From NCBI RefSeq assembly GCF_016859125.1, contig NZ_CP069338.1, positions 9,055,501 through 9,119,500 on the forward strand: DNA of 64,000 bases, read 5' to 3'. Source of the DNA: Archangium violaceum. Its GTDB lineage: Bacteria > Myxococcota > Myxococcia > Myxococcales > Myxococcaceae. Below the pieces are notes generated by a model that was given only the letters and a program-made list of their open reading frames with translations, was not told where the DNA came from and searched no databases. Positions within the stretch are counted from its first letter, which is position 1. Each line of letters begins with the position of its first letter. Of the stretch, positions 26,023 to 50,851 are shown one piece after another. Both the position numbers and the translations under genes were made by a program.

Positions 26023-29000
26023 ATGAGCAGCAACATGGACATCGCCATCATCGGCATGGCGGGCCGCTTCCCCGGCGCGAAGGACCTGGACCAGTTCTGG
26101 CGCAACCTGCGCGACGGGGTGGAGTCCATCCGAAACTTCACCGACGAGGAGCTGGCCGCCTCGGGGGTGAACCCGTCGCTGCGCTCGAACCCCCGCTATG
26201 TGCGTGCCGCGCCGGTGCTCGAGGACGTGGACCGCTTCGACGCGGGCTTCTTCGGCTTCAACCCTCGCGAGGCCGAGCAGTTGGATCCGCAGCAGCGGCT
26301 GTTCCTGGAGTGCACCTGGGAGGCACTGGAGCGCGCGGGGTACGACCCGAGGCGCTTCCCGGGCTCCATCGGCCTCTATGCCGGCGCGAGCATCAGCACG
26401 TACCTGCTCGGCAACCTCGCCGGTGAGCGGGACCTGACGATGTCCGTGGAGAACCTCCAGACACTCCTCGGCAACGACAAGGACTACCTGGCCACCCAGG
26501 TGGCCTACAAGCTGGACCTCCGCGGCCCCGTGCTCACCGTGCAGACGGCGTGCTCCACGTCGCTCGTGGCCGTGCACCTGGCCTGTCAGGCACTGCTCGA
26601 TGGTGAGTGCGAGCTCGCGCTGGCCGGTGGCGTCACCGTCCGTCTGCCACACCACGCGGGGTACTTGTACCAGGAGGGTGGCCTCTTCTCCCCCGACGGG
26701 CACTGCCGGCCCTTCGATGCCGATGCGAAGGGCACGGTGTTCGGCAGTGGCGCGGGCGTGGTGGTGCTCAAGAAGTTGGAGGACGCTCTCGCCGATGGCG
26801 ATCGGATCCACGCCGTCATCAAGGGCTCGGCCATCAACAACGATGGCTCGCGCAAGGCGGGGTTCACCGCGCCGGGCATCGAGGGCCAGGTGGAGGTCAT
26901 CTCCGCGGCGCTCGGTGTGGCGCAGGTGGCGCCAGAGACGATCGGCTACATCGAGGCGCACGGTACGGGCACACCGCTGGGCGACCCGATCGAAGTGGAT
27001 GCGCTGTCCGAGGTCTTCGGGAACGCGACGAAGGCGAAGCGTTTCTGCGCGCTCGGGGCGGTGAAGGCCAGCATCGGTCACCTGGAGGCGGCGGCGGGCA
27101 TCGCGGGGCTCATCAAGACGGTGCTCGCGCTGGAGCACCGGCAGCTTCCCCCGAGCCTGAACTTCGCGAAGCCCAATCCGCAGATCGACTTCGACAACAG
27201 CCCCTTCTTCGTGAACACGCGGCTCGCGGAGTGGAAGCGGGGAGCCACGCCACGCCGGGCCGGAGTGAGCTCGTTCGGCATCGGCGGCACGAACGCGCAC
27301 GTGGTGCTGGAGGAGGCACCGGAGCGCAAGGAGGCCGTGCGGGCCCCTGCACAGGTGGCGCGAGAGGTGGTGCTGCCGCTGTCGGCGAGGAGTGAGGAAG
27401 CACTGAAGGCGCTGGCGGGAGAGTACGTGAAGGCGCTGGAGGAGCAGGGCGCGCCGGGAGTGGAGGAGGCGGGGTACACGGCGGCGGTGCGCAGGGCGCA
27501 CCACGAGCAGCGGCTGGCGGTGGTGGGGGCGAGCCGGGAGGAGTGGACGGAGAAGCTGCGAGCGTGGATGAGGGGAGAGGAGCGCCCCGGGCTGGCGGCG
27601 GGGAAGGTGGAGGAGGGGCGGAGGGGCAAGGTTGTGTTCGTGTTCCCGGGCCAGGGCTCGCAGTGGGAGGGAATGGGCCGGGAGTTGATGGGGAAGGAGC
27701 CGGTATTCCGGCAGGCGATAGAGGCGTGCGACGCGGCGTTGAAGCGGCACGTGAAGTGGAGCCTGAAGGAGGTGCTGGAGAAGGGGCAGGGGTTGGAGAA
27801 GGTGGAGGTCATCCAGCCGGCGCTGTTCGCGGTGGAGGTGGCGCTGGCGGCGATGTGGCGGAGCTGGGGAGTGGAGCCGGACGCGGTGGTGGGCCACAGC
27901 ATGGGAGAGGTGGCGGCGGCGCACGTGGCGGGGGCGTTGAGCCTGGAGGACGCGGCGCGGGTCATCTGCGAGCGAAGCCGACTGGTGGCGAGCACGAGAG
28001 GTAAGGGCGGGATGGCGGTGGTGGAGCTGGGAGCGGAGGAGGCGGAGAAGCGGATAGCGAGCAAGGGCGGGAGAGTCTCCGTCGCGGCGAGCAATGGGCC
28101 GCGGAGCACGGTGCTGGCGGGAGAGAAGGAAGCGTTGGGGGAGGTGCTGAAGGAGCTGGAGGGAGAGGGAAAGTTCTGCCGGTGGGTGAAGGTGGACTAC
28201 GCCTCGCACTCGGCGCAGATGGAGCCGCTGAAGCCGGAGTTGATGCGAGTGCTGGGCAGCGTGAGGCCCAAGGCTGGCAATGTGCCCATCTACTCGACGG
28301 TGAGCATGAAGGCGGGCAGTGGGGCCGACTTCGACGCGGGCTACTGGGTGAGGAACCTCCGGGAGCGGGTGCGCTTCGCGGAGACGGTGAAGAAGCTGAA
28401 GGAGGAAGGACACGGACTCTTCGTGGAGATGAGCCCGCACCCCATCCTCAAGAACGAGGTGGAGGGCAGCGCCGAGGGCGGTGTGATCGCACTGCCGTCG
28501 TTGCGTCGCGGAGAGCCGGAGCGAGCGACACTGCTGGATTCGCTGGGCGCGCTGTACGCGGCGGGCCACGAGGTGGACTGGACGAAGCAGCATCCCCAAG
28601 GCGGCCGGTTCGTGGCCCTGCCCACCTATCCCTGGCAGCGCCAGCGCTACTGGATCGAGCCGAGCGCCGAGCAGCCCCGGCGGATGGCCCGGCTCGCGAG
28701 TGGCGCGCATCCTCTCTTGCAGCATCGGCTGGAGCTCGCGGCGGATGCCCGCTCGTCGATCTGGGAGGGAGAGCTCGACGTCCGCGCGTTGCCGTACCTC
28801 GATGACCACAAGGTGGAGGGGACGGTGGTGGTTCCGGGCACCGCGTACCTGGAGATGGGGCTCGCGGCCGCCGCGGAGGTGCTCGGTGCCGAGGGACTCG
28901 TCCTGGAGAAGGTCGAGTTCAAGAAGGCGCTCGCGCTGCCCGAGGGGGCGGTACGCCTCCAGGTCTCCGTCTCCCGAGACGCGGATGACGTGGCCTCCTT

Positions 29001-32000
29001 CTCCGTGCACAGCCGGGGACAGGCCGACGGCAGCCCGTGGATCCTCCATGCCGAGGGCTCGCTGCGGCGTGGCCGGAGCGCCGAGGTGGTGGAGTTGATC
29101 GACTCCATCGTCACCCGCTGCGCCGAGGTCCCGGTGGGCGCGCACTACGAGGCCCTGCGCGCGCGTGGGCTCGAGTACGGCCCCTCCTTCCAGGGCATCA
29201 CGCGGCTGTGGCGGCGAGAGGGCGAGGCGCTGGCCCGCGTTCAGCTCTCCGCGACCCTCGCTCCGGAGGCGTCCTCCTACCGGGCCCACCCCGCGCTGCT
29301 GGACGCGGGTCTCCAGGTCCTCGCGGCAGCCGCGCCTCGGGGTGATTCGGGTCAGTCCTCGGACACGTTCCTCCCCGTCGGCATCGAGCGCCTGCGCCTC
29401 CATGCCTCGCCCTCGGGGCCGCTCTACAGCCACGCCACGCTGCGGGCCTCGCACTCCGCTGACGAGCTCGAGGGAGACATCCTCCTCCTCGACGAGCAGG
29501 GGCGCGCCGTCATCGAGATCCTCGGCCTCCGGGCCCGGCGGCTCGAGACCGGGAGCCAGGGCGATGACGTGGACTCCTGGTTCTACTCGCTCGCCTGGCG
29601 GCCCGTGTCGCGTTCGGCCGCCGCTGTGGCGGAAGCTCGCGGTGCGTGGTTGCTCCTGGCGGATCCCCACGGGCTCGCCGAGCGGCTGGCCCCGATGCTC
29701 GGGACCCGCGTGGTGCTGGTGCAGGCGGCGCCGGGGCTCGCTTCCGGGCATGAGCGGATCGGGCCGGAGCGCTACCGGTTGGATCCGGCGCGCAAGGAGT
29801 CGTTCCGTCAGCTCCTCGCCGAGGCCTTCGGGAACGAGGCACCGTCTGGCGTGGTGGACCTGTGGGCCCTCGGCACCGAGCTGCCCGAGGACGCGGGGCC
29901 CGAGGTGTTCCCGGCCGCCGAGGCGGTGGGGACGGTCGGTGCGCTGCACCTCGTCCAGACCGTGCTCCAGGCGGGCTGGCGTGATGCGCCGCGTGTGTGG
30001 CTGGTGACGCGCGGAGCCCAGGCGGTGCTGGAGTCCGAGCAGGCACCGCTGTCTCCCGTGCAGGCTCCGTTGTGGGGTCTGGCTCGCTCCGTGGTTCATG
30101 AGCACCCGGAGCTACGCTGCACCGCCGTGGATCTGGCACCGGTGCCCGACGCGCGTGACGCCGCCGTCCTGGCCGAGGAGCTCCGCTCCGCCGACAAGGA
30201 GGAGCAGGTCGCGCTCCGGGGCGAGGCGCGTTACGCCGCTCGGCTCGTGCGTGGCTCGGCGCAGGTCTCTTCCTCCTCCGAGGCCCTGCGTCCGGCGGAG
30301 GAGCGTCCGTACCGGTTGGAGGTGGCGAGCGCCGGCGTGCTGGACAGCCTCGTGCTGCGCGAGGTGCCGCGCCGCGAGCCCGGGCCCGGCGAGGTGGAGA
30401 TCCGGGTCCGAGCGGCCAGCCTCAACTTCCTGGACGTGCTGTCGGCGCTCGGGGCGCTCCCGGGTGCCGCGCCGGGTGAGTCTCCGCGGCTCGGTGGCGA
30501 GTGCGCGGGCGTGGTGGTGGCGGTGGGCGAGGGCGTCTCGGCTCTGAAGCCGGGGGACGAGGTCGTCGCCATCGCGAGTCACTGTTTCGGCACGCACGTG
30601 ACGACGCTCGCGGCCTTCGCGGTGCGCAAGCCGGCACACCTGTCCTTCGAGGAAGCCGCGGGGCTGCCCGTGGCCTTCATGACGGCGCACTACGCGCTCC
30701 ACCGTCTGGGTCACGTCGAGACTGGGGAGCGGGTACTCATCCACGCGGCCTCGGGTGGTACGGGTCTCGCCGCGGTGCGGATCGCCCAGCGGGCCGGCGC
30801 CGAGGTCTTCGCCACCGCGGGCAGCGAGGAGAAGCGCGCGTACCTGCGCTCGCTGGGCATCCGGCACGTGATGGACTCGCGCTCGCTGGCCTTCGCCGAG
30901 GAGATTCAAGGCCTCACGGGCGGCGCGGGCGTGGACGTGGTGCTCAACTCGCTCGCGGGCGCGGCCATCCAGAAGGGCCTGGAGTCACTCGCTCCCTACG
31001 GCCGCTTCCTGGAGATCGGCAAGCGCCCCATCTACGAGAACTCGCGGGTGGGGTTGCTGCCCTTCCGGCGCAACCTGGCCTACCACGCGATCGATCTGTC
31101 GCGGATGGCGATGGACCGCCCCGAGCGCTTCGCCGGGCTGCTGCGCGAGGTGATGGAGCGCTTCGAGCGGCGAGAGCTGGAGCCGCTGCCGGTGACGTGT
31201 CTGCCCATCACCGAGGCGGCGGAGGCCTTCCGGCGCATGGCGCAGGCGAAGCACATCGGCAAGCTGGTGCTGTCGCTGGACGTGCCGGACGTGCGGATCG
31301 CCCCGCCGGCCGAGGCCGTGCGGATCCGGCCGGATGCCACCTACCTCATCACCGGAGGCCTGGGTGGAGTGGGTTCGGTGCTGGCCCGGGCGCTGGTGGC
31401 CCGAGGCGCGAAGCACCTGGCCCTGCTGGGGCGCGGTGGCGCCACCACTCCGGCGGCGCGTGAGGCGGTGGCCTCGATGGAAGCGGCGGGAGCTCGGGTG
31501 CTCGTGCTGCGCGCGGACGTGGCGGATGCCGCGCAGCTCGGCGAGGCCCTGGCGCGTATCCGGGCGGAGCTGCCTCCCCTGCGGGGCATCCTCCATGGCG
31601 CGGTGGTGCTGGATGACGGCGTCGTGCTCCAGCAGACGCCGGAGCGCTTCCGCACGGCCCTGGCACCCAAGGTGGACGGCGCGTGGAACCTGCACCGGCT
31701 CACCCGGAACGAGCCGCTGGATTTCTTCGTGATGCTCTCCTCGGTGGTGTCGGTGCTGGGCTCGCCGGGCCAGGCCAACTACGCGGCGGCCAACTCCTTC
31801 CTGGACACGCTGATCTCCGAGCGGCGTGCGCGTGGGCTGCCGGGACAGAGCATCAACTGGGGCCCGTGGGCCGAGGTGGGCCTCGCCGCCGCGCAGGAGA
31901 ACCGCGGTGCCCGAGCGGCCTCGCACGGTATGTCCAGCATCCCACCCGAGGCCGGTGCCGAGGCCTTCATGCGTACCCTGCTCGGTGGGGCTCCGAGGCC

Positions 32001-32526
32001 GGTGGTGACGCCCTTCCACCTGCGGCGGTGGATCCAATCCTTCCCTCGCGCCGCCGCCTCGCCGCTGCTCGCCGAATTGGTGGCGGAGCAGGGTGCCTCC
32101 GCTGGAGCCCAGGCCGGCGCCTTCCGTGCGGCGCTGCTGGCCGCCGAGCCTCCCGCACGCCTGCCCCTGCTCGAGTCCCACCTGCGCGAGCAGCTCGCTC
32201 GCGTGCTCCGGTTGGATCCCTCGCGGATCGATCGGCAGACGCCGTTCAACACATTGGGTCTGGACTCCCTCATGGCGCTCGCGCTGCGCAACCGCCTGGA
32301 GGAGAGCCTGGGCCTCACCCTGTCCGTGACGGTCGTCTGGGGCTACCCGACGATCGCCGCGCTCGCGCCACATCTGGCGGCCCGCATGCAGGTGCCGCTC
32401 GCCCCGGCCGCCGAGGCCGCGCCCCAGGAGCAGAAGGACCGGGGCGCCCTCGACGAGGCGATGCGCGAGGTCTCCACACTCTCCGAGGACGATGCCCTCC
32501 AGGCGCTGCTCGCCGGTCAGGGCTGA
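26023..32526 (+). CDS. Type I PKS module E: KS-AT(mmal)-DH-ER-KR-ACP, accepts the thiazolyl chain
   Basis: The protein has 2167 residues and starts 37 nt after the NRPS. It has almost no N-terminal linker before the KS. The KS active site is TACSTS (Cys177), and its sequence departs from the other KS domains in the window, as expected of a KS following an NRPS module. AT has Ser626 and YASH at 726 (methylmalonyl), nearly identical to the module D AT. DH starts near 896 with His929 in a full HxxxGxxxxP motif and Asp1094. ER has LNFLDVL near 1467 and GGTGLAAV near 1577. KR has TGGLGGVG near 1777, LDD and Tyr1920. ACP has Ser2082. The predicted step turns the thiazole-4-carbonyl into CH2 and adds a CH(CH3) unit. 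The tail (LSEDDALQALLAGQG) resembles a docking helix. Confidence 0.96.
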   Translation: MSSNMDIAIIGMAGRFPGAKDLDQFWRNLRDGVESIRNFTDEELAASGVNPSLRSNPRYVRAAPVLEDVDRFDAGFFGFNPREAEQLDPQQRLFLECTWEALERAGYDPRRFPGSIGLYAGASISTYLLGNLAGERDLTMSVENLQTLLGNDKDYLATQVAYKLDLRGPVLTVQTACSTSLVAVHLACQALLDGECELALAGGVTVRLPHHAGYLYQEGGLFSPDGHCRPFDADAKGTVFGSGAGVVVLKKLEDALADGDRIHAVIKGSAINNDGSRKAGFTAPGIEGQVEVISAALGVAQVAPETIGYIEAHGTGTPLGDPIEVDALSEVFGNATKAKRFCALGAVKASIGHLEAAAGIAGLIKTVLALEHRQLPPSLNFAKPNPQIDFDNSPFFVNTRLAEWKRGATPRRAGVSSFGIGGTNAHVVLEEAPERKEAVRAPAQVAREVVLPLSARSEEALKALAGEYVKALEEQGAPGVEEAGYTAAVRRAHHEQRLAVVGASREEWTEKLRAWMRGEERPGLAAGKVEEGRRGKVVFVFPGQGSQWEGMGRELMGKEPVFRQAIEACDAALKRHVKWSLKEVLEKGQGLEKVEVIQPALFAVEVALAAMWRSWGVEPDAVVGHSMGEVAAAHVAGALSLEDAARVICERSRLVASTRGKGGMAVVELGAEEAEKRIASKGGRVSVAASNGPRSTVLAGEKEALGEVLKELEGEGKFCRWVKVDYASHSAQMEPLKPELMRVLGSVRPKAGNVPIYSTVSMKAGSGADFDAGYWVRNLRERVRFAETVKKLKEEGHGLFVEMSPHPILKNEVEGSAEGGVIALPSLRRGEPERATLLDSLGALYAAGHEVDWTKQHPQGGRFVALPTYPWQRQRYWIEPSAEQPRRMARLASGAHPLLQHRLELAADARSSIWEGELDVRALPYLDDHKVEGTVVVPGTAYLEMGLAAAAEVLGAEGLVLEKVEFKKALALPEGAVRLQVSVSRDADDVASFSVHSRGQADGSPWILHAEGSLRRGRSAEVVELIDSIVTRCAEVPVGAHYEALRARGLEYGPSFQGITRLWRREGEALARVQLSATLAPEASSYRAHPALLDAGLQVLAAAAPRGDSGQSSDTFLPVGIERLRLHASPSGPLYSHATLRASHSADELEGDILLLDEQGRAVIEILGLRARRLETGSQGDDVDSWFYSLAWRPVSRSAAAVAEARGAWLLLADPHGLAERLAPMLGTRVVLVQAAPGLASGHERIGPERYRLDPARKESFRQLLAEAFGNEAPSGVVDLWALGTELPEDAGPEVFPAAEAVGTVGALHLVQTVLQAGWRDAPRVWLVTRGAQAVLESEQAPLSPVQAPLWGLARSVVHEHPELRCTAVDLAPVPDARDAAVLAEELRSADKEEQVALRGEARYAARLVRGSAQVSSSSEALRPAEERPYRLEVASAGVLDSLVLREVPRREPGPGEVEIRVRAASLNFLDVLSALGALPGAAPGESPRLGGECAGVVVAVGEGVSALKPGDEVVAIASHCFGTHVTTLAAFAVRKPAHLSFEEAAGLPVAFMTAHYALHRLGHVETGERVLIHAASGGTGLAAVRIAQRAGAEVFATAGSEEKRAYLRSLGIRHVMDSRSLAFAEEIQGLTGGAGVDVVLNSLAGAAIQKGLESLAPYGRFLEIGKRPIYENSRVGLLPFRRNLAYHAIDLSRMAMDRPERFAGLLREVMERFERRELEPLPVTCLPITEAAEAFRRMAQAKHIGKLVLSLDVPDVRIAPPAEAVRIRPDATYLITGGLGGVGSVLARALVARGAKHLALLGRGGATTPAAREAVASMEAAGARVLVLRADVADAAQLGEALARIRAELPPLRGILHGAVVLDDGVVLQQTPERFRTALAPKVDGAWNLHRLTRNEPLDFFVMLSSVVSVLGSPGQANYAAANSFLDTLISERRARGLPGQSINWGPWAEVGLAAAQENRGARAASHGMSSIPPEAGAEAFMRTLLGGAPRPVVTPFHLRRWIQSFPRAAASPLLAELVAEQGASAGAQAGAFRAALLAAEPPARLPLLESHLREQLARVLRLDPSRIDRQTPFNTLGLDSLMALALRNRLEESLGLTLSVTVVWGYPTIAALAPHLAARMQVPLAPAAEAAPQEQKDRGALDEAMREVSTLSEDDALQALLAGQG
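27292..28654 (+). repeat. Methylmalonyl AT cassette copy 2 (near-identical to 16573-17929)
   Basis: This is the second copy of the module D/E methylmalonyl AT cassette. It has 6 extra nucleotides near 27345 and a divergent patch near 28303-28365 relative to copy 1. Downstream of the LPTYPWQRQR linker motif the two proteins diverge at once, which marks the right boundary of the shared segment. Confidence 0.9.
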
Positions 32527-32535
32527 AGCCGACCC

Positions 32536-37188
<4,653 letters not shown>

Positions 37189-37194
37189 TCCGCG

Positions 37195-45866
<8,672 letters not shown>

Positions 45867-45870
<4 letters not shown>

Positions 45871-48800
45871 GTGGGGCTCCGGAAGGGACGGATCGCCAGG
45901 CGGTCCTCAAGCAGGCGCTGCATGAGATCAAGCAGATGCGCGCCAGGGTGGAGGCGTCCGAGCGGGCGAAGCGCGAGCCCATCGCCATCCTGGGCATGGC
46001 GTGCCGTTTCCCGGGAGCGGACAGCCCGGAGGCCTTCTGGCGGCTGCTGCGGGACGGGGTGGACGCGACGAGCGAGGTGCCGCCGGAGCGTTGGGACGTG
46101 GACGCCTGGTACGATCCGGATCCGAACGCACCGGGCAAGGCATACACGCGGCGGGGCGGCTTCCTGCGGGACGTGGATCGCTTCGACGCTCGCTTCTTCA
46201 ACATCAACCCGCGCGAGGCGGTGAGCATCGATCCGCAGCATCGCCTCTTCTGGGAGCAGAGCTGGGAGGCGCTGGAGCGTGCGGGGCGGGCACCGGGCTC
46301 GTTATCGGGGAGCCGCGCCGGGGTGTTCCTGGGCATCACCAACAACGACTACGGCCAGCTGCTGGCCACGTTGCGCGATCCGGCGGAGCAGGACGGGTAC
46401 GTGATGACGGGCAACGCTCTCAACTTCGCGCCCGGCCGGCTCTCGTACATGCTGGGCCTGCAGGGGCCGAGCGTGGCGGTGGACACGGCGTGCTCGTCAT
46501 CGCTGGTGGCGCTGCACCTGGCCTGTCAGAGCCTGCGGTCGGGCGAGGTGGACCTGGCCATCGTCGGCGGGGTGAACCTCATCCTCTCGCCGGGCGGCAC
46601 GGTGCTGATGTCCAAGGCGCGGGCGCTGGCGCCGGACGGGCGGTGCAAGACCTTCGATGCGTCGGCGGACGGCTATGCCCGGGGCGAGGGCTGCGGCGTG
46701 GTGGTGCTCGCGCGGCTGTCGGACGCGGTGGCCGCGAAGGATCCGATCCTCGCCGTCATCCGGGGCTCGGCGGTGAACCAGGACGGGCCGAGCAGCGGGC
46801 CCACGGTGCCCAACGGTCAGGCGCAGCAGGCCGTCATCCGCGAGGCACTCGCCCGGGCCGGGGTGAAGCCCACGGAGGTGGACTACGTGGAGGCGCACGG
46901 CACGGGCACGTCACTGGGCGACCCGATCGAGCTGCGCGCGCTGGGCGAGGTGCTGGGCGAGGGCCGGGCCGCGGGTGACAGGTTCGTGCTCGGCTCGGTG
47001 AAGACGAACGTGGGGCACGCCGAGGCGGCGGCGGGCATGGCGGGGCTCCTCAAGGTGGTGCTCTCGCTGCGGCACGGCCAGATTCCCCCGCACCTGCACT
47101 TCCGAGTGCCGAACCCGCACGTGCCCTGGGAGTCGATTCCGGCGGAGGTGCGCACCTCGCTGTCTGCGTGGACGCGCCGGGGCGAGCGGCGCGTCGCGGG
47201 GGTGAGCTCGTTCGGTGCGAGCGGGACGAATGCCCACGTGGTGCTGTCGGAGCCGCCGCCCACGGAGGCCACCGCGACGGAGCCCGAGCCACGGTGGGCG
47301 GTGCTGCCGTTGTCTGCGCGCCGCTGGGAGGCCCTGCTGGAGCTGGCGGGGCGCTTCGAGGAGCACCTGGCCAACAACCCCTCGACCTCACTGGGAGAGG
47401 TGTGCGCCACGGCGGCCACGGGGCGGACGCACTTCTCGCACCGGCTGGCGGTGGTGGCCGACTCGGTGTCCGAGGTTCGCTCGCATCTGGCGGCGTTCGT
47501 GGCGGGCGAGCCGGCCGCGGGCCTGGTGGCCGGGCGCACGCGGGGCGAGACGCCTCCGAAGGTGGCTTTCCTCTTCACGGGGCAGGGCAGCCAGTACGTG
47601 GGCATGGGGCGCGGCCTGTACGAGTCCCAGCCCGTGTTCCGCCAGACGCTGGACCGGTGCGACGCACTGCTGCGTCCGTTGATGGAGCGGCCGCTGCTCG
47701 AGGTGCTCTTCGCGAAGGAGGGGGTTGCCGAGGCCGAGCTGTTGACCGAGACGCGGTACACGCAGCCGGCGCTGTTCGCGCTGGAGTACGCGCTGGCGGA
47801 GCTGTGGCGCTCGTGGGGCGTGGTGCCGCAGGCGGTGTTGGGACACAGCGTGGGCGAGCTGGTGGCCGCGTGCGTGGCGGGGGTGTTCAGCCTGGAGGAC
47901 GGGCTGAAGCTGATCGCCGAGCGCGCGAGGTTGATGCACTCGCTGCCGAGGGACGGGGAGATGGCGGCCGTCTTCGCCGGGGAGGCCGAGGTGGCCGAGT
48001 CGCTGCGGCTCCACGAGGGACGGGTGTCGCTCGCGGCCATCAACGGACCGACGGAGACGGTCATCTCCGGTGAGCGGCAGGCAGTGCTGGCGGTGGTGGA
48101 GTCCTTCCAGGGGAAGGGCATCAAGACGCGGGCGTTGCAGGTGTCGCACGCATTCCACTCGCCGTTGATGGAGTCGATCCTCGAGCCCTTCGAGCGGGTG
48201 GCCGAGAAGGTGACGTACGCGGCGCCGAAGCTCACCGTCATCTCCAACGTGACGGGCCGGCCGGCGACGGCGGCGGAGCTGACGGGAGCGGCGTACTGGA
48301 AGCGCCACGTGCGGGAGCCGGTGCGCTTCCTGGCGGGAGTCCAGAGCCTGCACGAGGCGGGCATCGGCCTGATGGTGGAGCTCGGCCCCAAGCCGACGCT
48401 GTTGGGGATGGCGAAGCGCTGCGTCCCCGAGGACGCGGGAGCGGGGTGGATTCCCTCACTGCGCGAGGGCCAGAACGAGACGCGCACGGTGCTCGAGGCG
48501 GTGTCGGAGCTGTACACGCGAGGGGTGGAGGTGGATTGGAAGGGGCTGGTGGGGACGAGCCGCCGCCGGGTGACGCTGCCCACGTATCCCTTCCAACGCG
48601 AGCGTTACTGGGTCGAGCCCTCGGCGCGAGCCGCTGGTGCCACGCCGATGCCAGCCATGAGCGCGAGGGGAGGCCATCCGCTGATTGGCCATCGGGTGCG
48701 CTCGCCGGTGACGGTGGCCTTCGAGACGCAGCTCGACGCGGGGCGGCTCGCGGTGCTGAGAGATCACCGGGTGCACGGACACATCGTGGTGTCGGGAGTG

Positions 48801-50744
48801 GTGCACCTGTCCATGGCGATGGCGGCGATGGCGGAGGTGTCGGGGGCCTCGCCGGGAGTGCACGCGGAGGGCATCACGTTCTCCGACGCGCTGCTGCTCT
48901 CGGAGGGCGAGCCGCGCACGGTGCAGCTCGTGTTGCAGGACAAGGGGCAAGGGGGCACGGCCTTCCAGCTCTTCAGCCTCGAAGCGGGGCAGGGTGGGGG
49001 CGAGCCCTCGTGGAAGCTGCACACCTCGGGCACCTTCCAGGGGGAGGCTCGCGAGGGGGCGTTCGAGCGAGCGCGGGTGGAGGGCCCGCTGGACGCGGTG
49101 CGCGCGAGGTGCGGCGAGGAGATGACGGGCGAGGCCTTCTACGCCACGCATTGGAAGGTGGGCGAGCATGAGATCGGCCCGAGCTTCCGGCTCATCCGGA
49201 GGCTGTGGCGCCGGGACGGCGAGGCACTGGCGGAGATCTCGGTGCCGGAGATGCCCGAGCTGAGCGGAGAGCGGACCGCGCTCCCGGTGGGCCCGCTGTT
49301 GGCGGAGGCGTGCGTGGTGGAGGCCTGTGGGCAGCTCGTGAAGGTGGCGCTGCCCGCGGGAGTAGGGGAGCGGGGCGTGTTCATCGGCGTGGGCGTGGAT
49401 CGGCACGATCAGCGGCACGGAGGAGCAGGGCGGACGCGCTGGTGCCACGTGCGCTTGCACCCGTCGGAGGATCCGGACTCCTTGCGAGCGGACCTGCGCC
49501 TGTTGGACGAGGTGGGAGCGGTGGTGGCCGTTTCGGAGGGCATGCATCTGCGGCGTGTGAGCGCCCAGGTGTTGCGCCGGGCGGTGGAGGGTCCGAGCAG
49601 GGCAACCACGGTGTCCCGGCGCCAGGAACCGGTCGAGCTGCTGGAGCGGATCCGCTCGGCGAGCGCGGCCGAGAAGCGTGGGCACCTCGAATCCTATCTG
49701 TTGCACCAGGCCGCCTCGGTGTCTGGACTGGCGGCGTCAGACATTGATCCCGAGGCGTCGCTGAGAGAGCTGGGATTGGACTCGCTGGGAGCGGTGGATC
49801 TCAAGGGGTGGATCCAGAAGGATCTGGGGGTGGACGTGCCGGTGGCGGACCTGCTGCAGGGCCCGAGCCCGCGCCATCTGGCGGAACAGCTCGCGCAATC
49901 CCTGACACCGATTGCCGCCCCGGTGACGGAGAGTCCGAGGCGCACGCCGCCCCCCGGGGATCCGATTCCGCCGGAGGAGCTCTCCCGGTGGTTCCGCCGG
50001 AAGCCCGGAGCGACGGGGGCGCGAGTGCGCCTGTTCTGCTTCCCATTCGGGGGAGCGGGGGCGCTGGTGTACCGCGGCTGGGCGGAGAAGCTCCCCCACT
50101 GGCTCGAGGTCATCCCGGTCCAACTTCCGGGCCGGGAGGAGCGGCTGAAGGAGCGAGCCTTCGAGCGCTTCCCGGCGTTGCTGCCGGAGCTGGCGCGGGT
50201 GATGCGGCCGTTGCTGGACGAGCCCTTCGCGCTCTTCGGCGCGAGCATGGGAGGAATCATCGCCTTCGAGCTGGCGAGGTGGCTGCGGGCGGAGTGGGGG
50301 CTAGAGCCGGCGCACCTGTTCATCGCGGCCTCGTCCGAGCCACAGGTGCCGAACGCGCGGCTCGACGAGATGCTGGGGGCGGTGGTGGCGGGAGGCTCGA
50401 AGGTGGACGTGGGCCTGCTGCGCCGCTTCAACCTGGTGCCCGAGGCGCTGTTGGCCTACCCGGAGATGGTGCAGATGCTGCTGCCCACGATGCAGGCGGA
50501 CTTCCGGCTGCTGCGAAGCCACGTCTACCGGAACGAAGCGCCGTTCGACTGCCCCATCTCGATCTTCGGAGGCACGAGGGACACGCTGGTGGGCCGCGAG
50601 CACCTCGAAGCATGGGGCCAGCACACGCGGGGAGTGTTCAAGCTCCGGCTCTTCGAGGGGGAGCACCTGTTCGTGAAGAACGACCCCGGACCGGTGCAGG
50701 CCGCCATCGCCGAGGATCTGTCGGAGCGCTTCCGGGAGGGCTGA
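45867..50744 (+). CDS. Type I PKS terminal module I: KS-AT(mal)-degenerate DH-ACP-TE
   Basis: The protein has 1625 residues and its ATGA start overlaps the upstream stop. KS has Cys209. AT has Ser661 and HAFH at 761 (malonyl). A DH-like domain runs from about 937: His967 is kept, but the motif proline is Ser ([10 protein letters not shown]) and the second motif reads GPLLAEAC, with Glu1147 in place of Asp and no preceding His. No KR follows, so this DH would have no beta-hydroxyl substrate made in its own module. ACP has Ser1306. The C-terminal TE has [10 protein letters not shown] near 1391, Ser1460 in GASMGG, Asp1572 and His1600. Its look is closer to stand-alone type II thioesterases (PGREER, SMGG) than to classical macrolide TEs. 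It should release the chain as an acid, lactone or pyrone. This is the last gene of the assembly line. Confidence 0.95.
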
Positions 50745-50851
50745 CGCGGATCTTTTGGAGTACCCCTTGGTCGCCTTGCCGCTTCATTTCTCTATAGTCC
50801 ACACCTGCCAGCAGACGTTTCTGCGGCATCAACTCTCCTCCGGAGGCCTGA

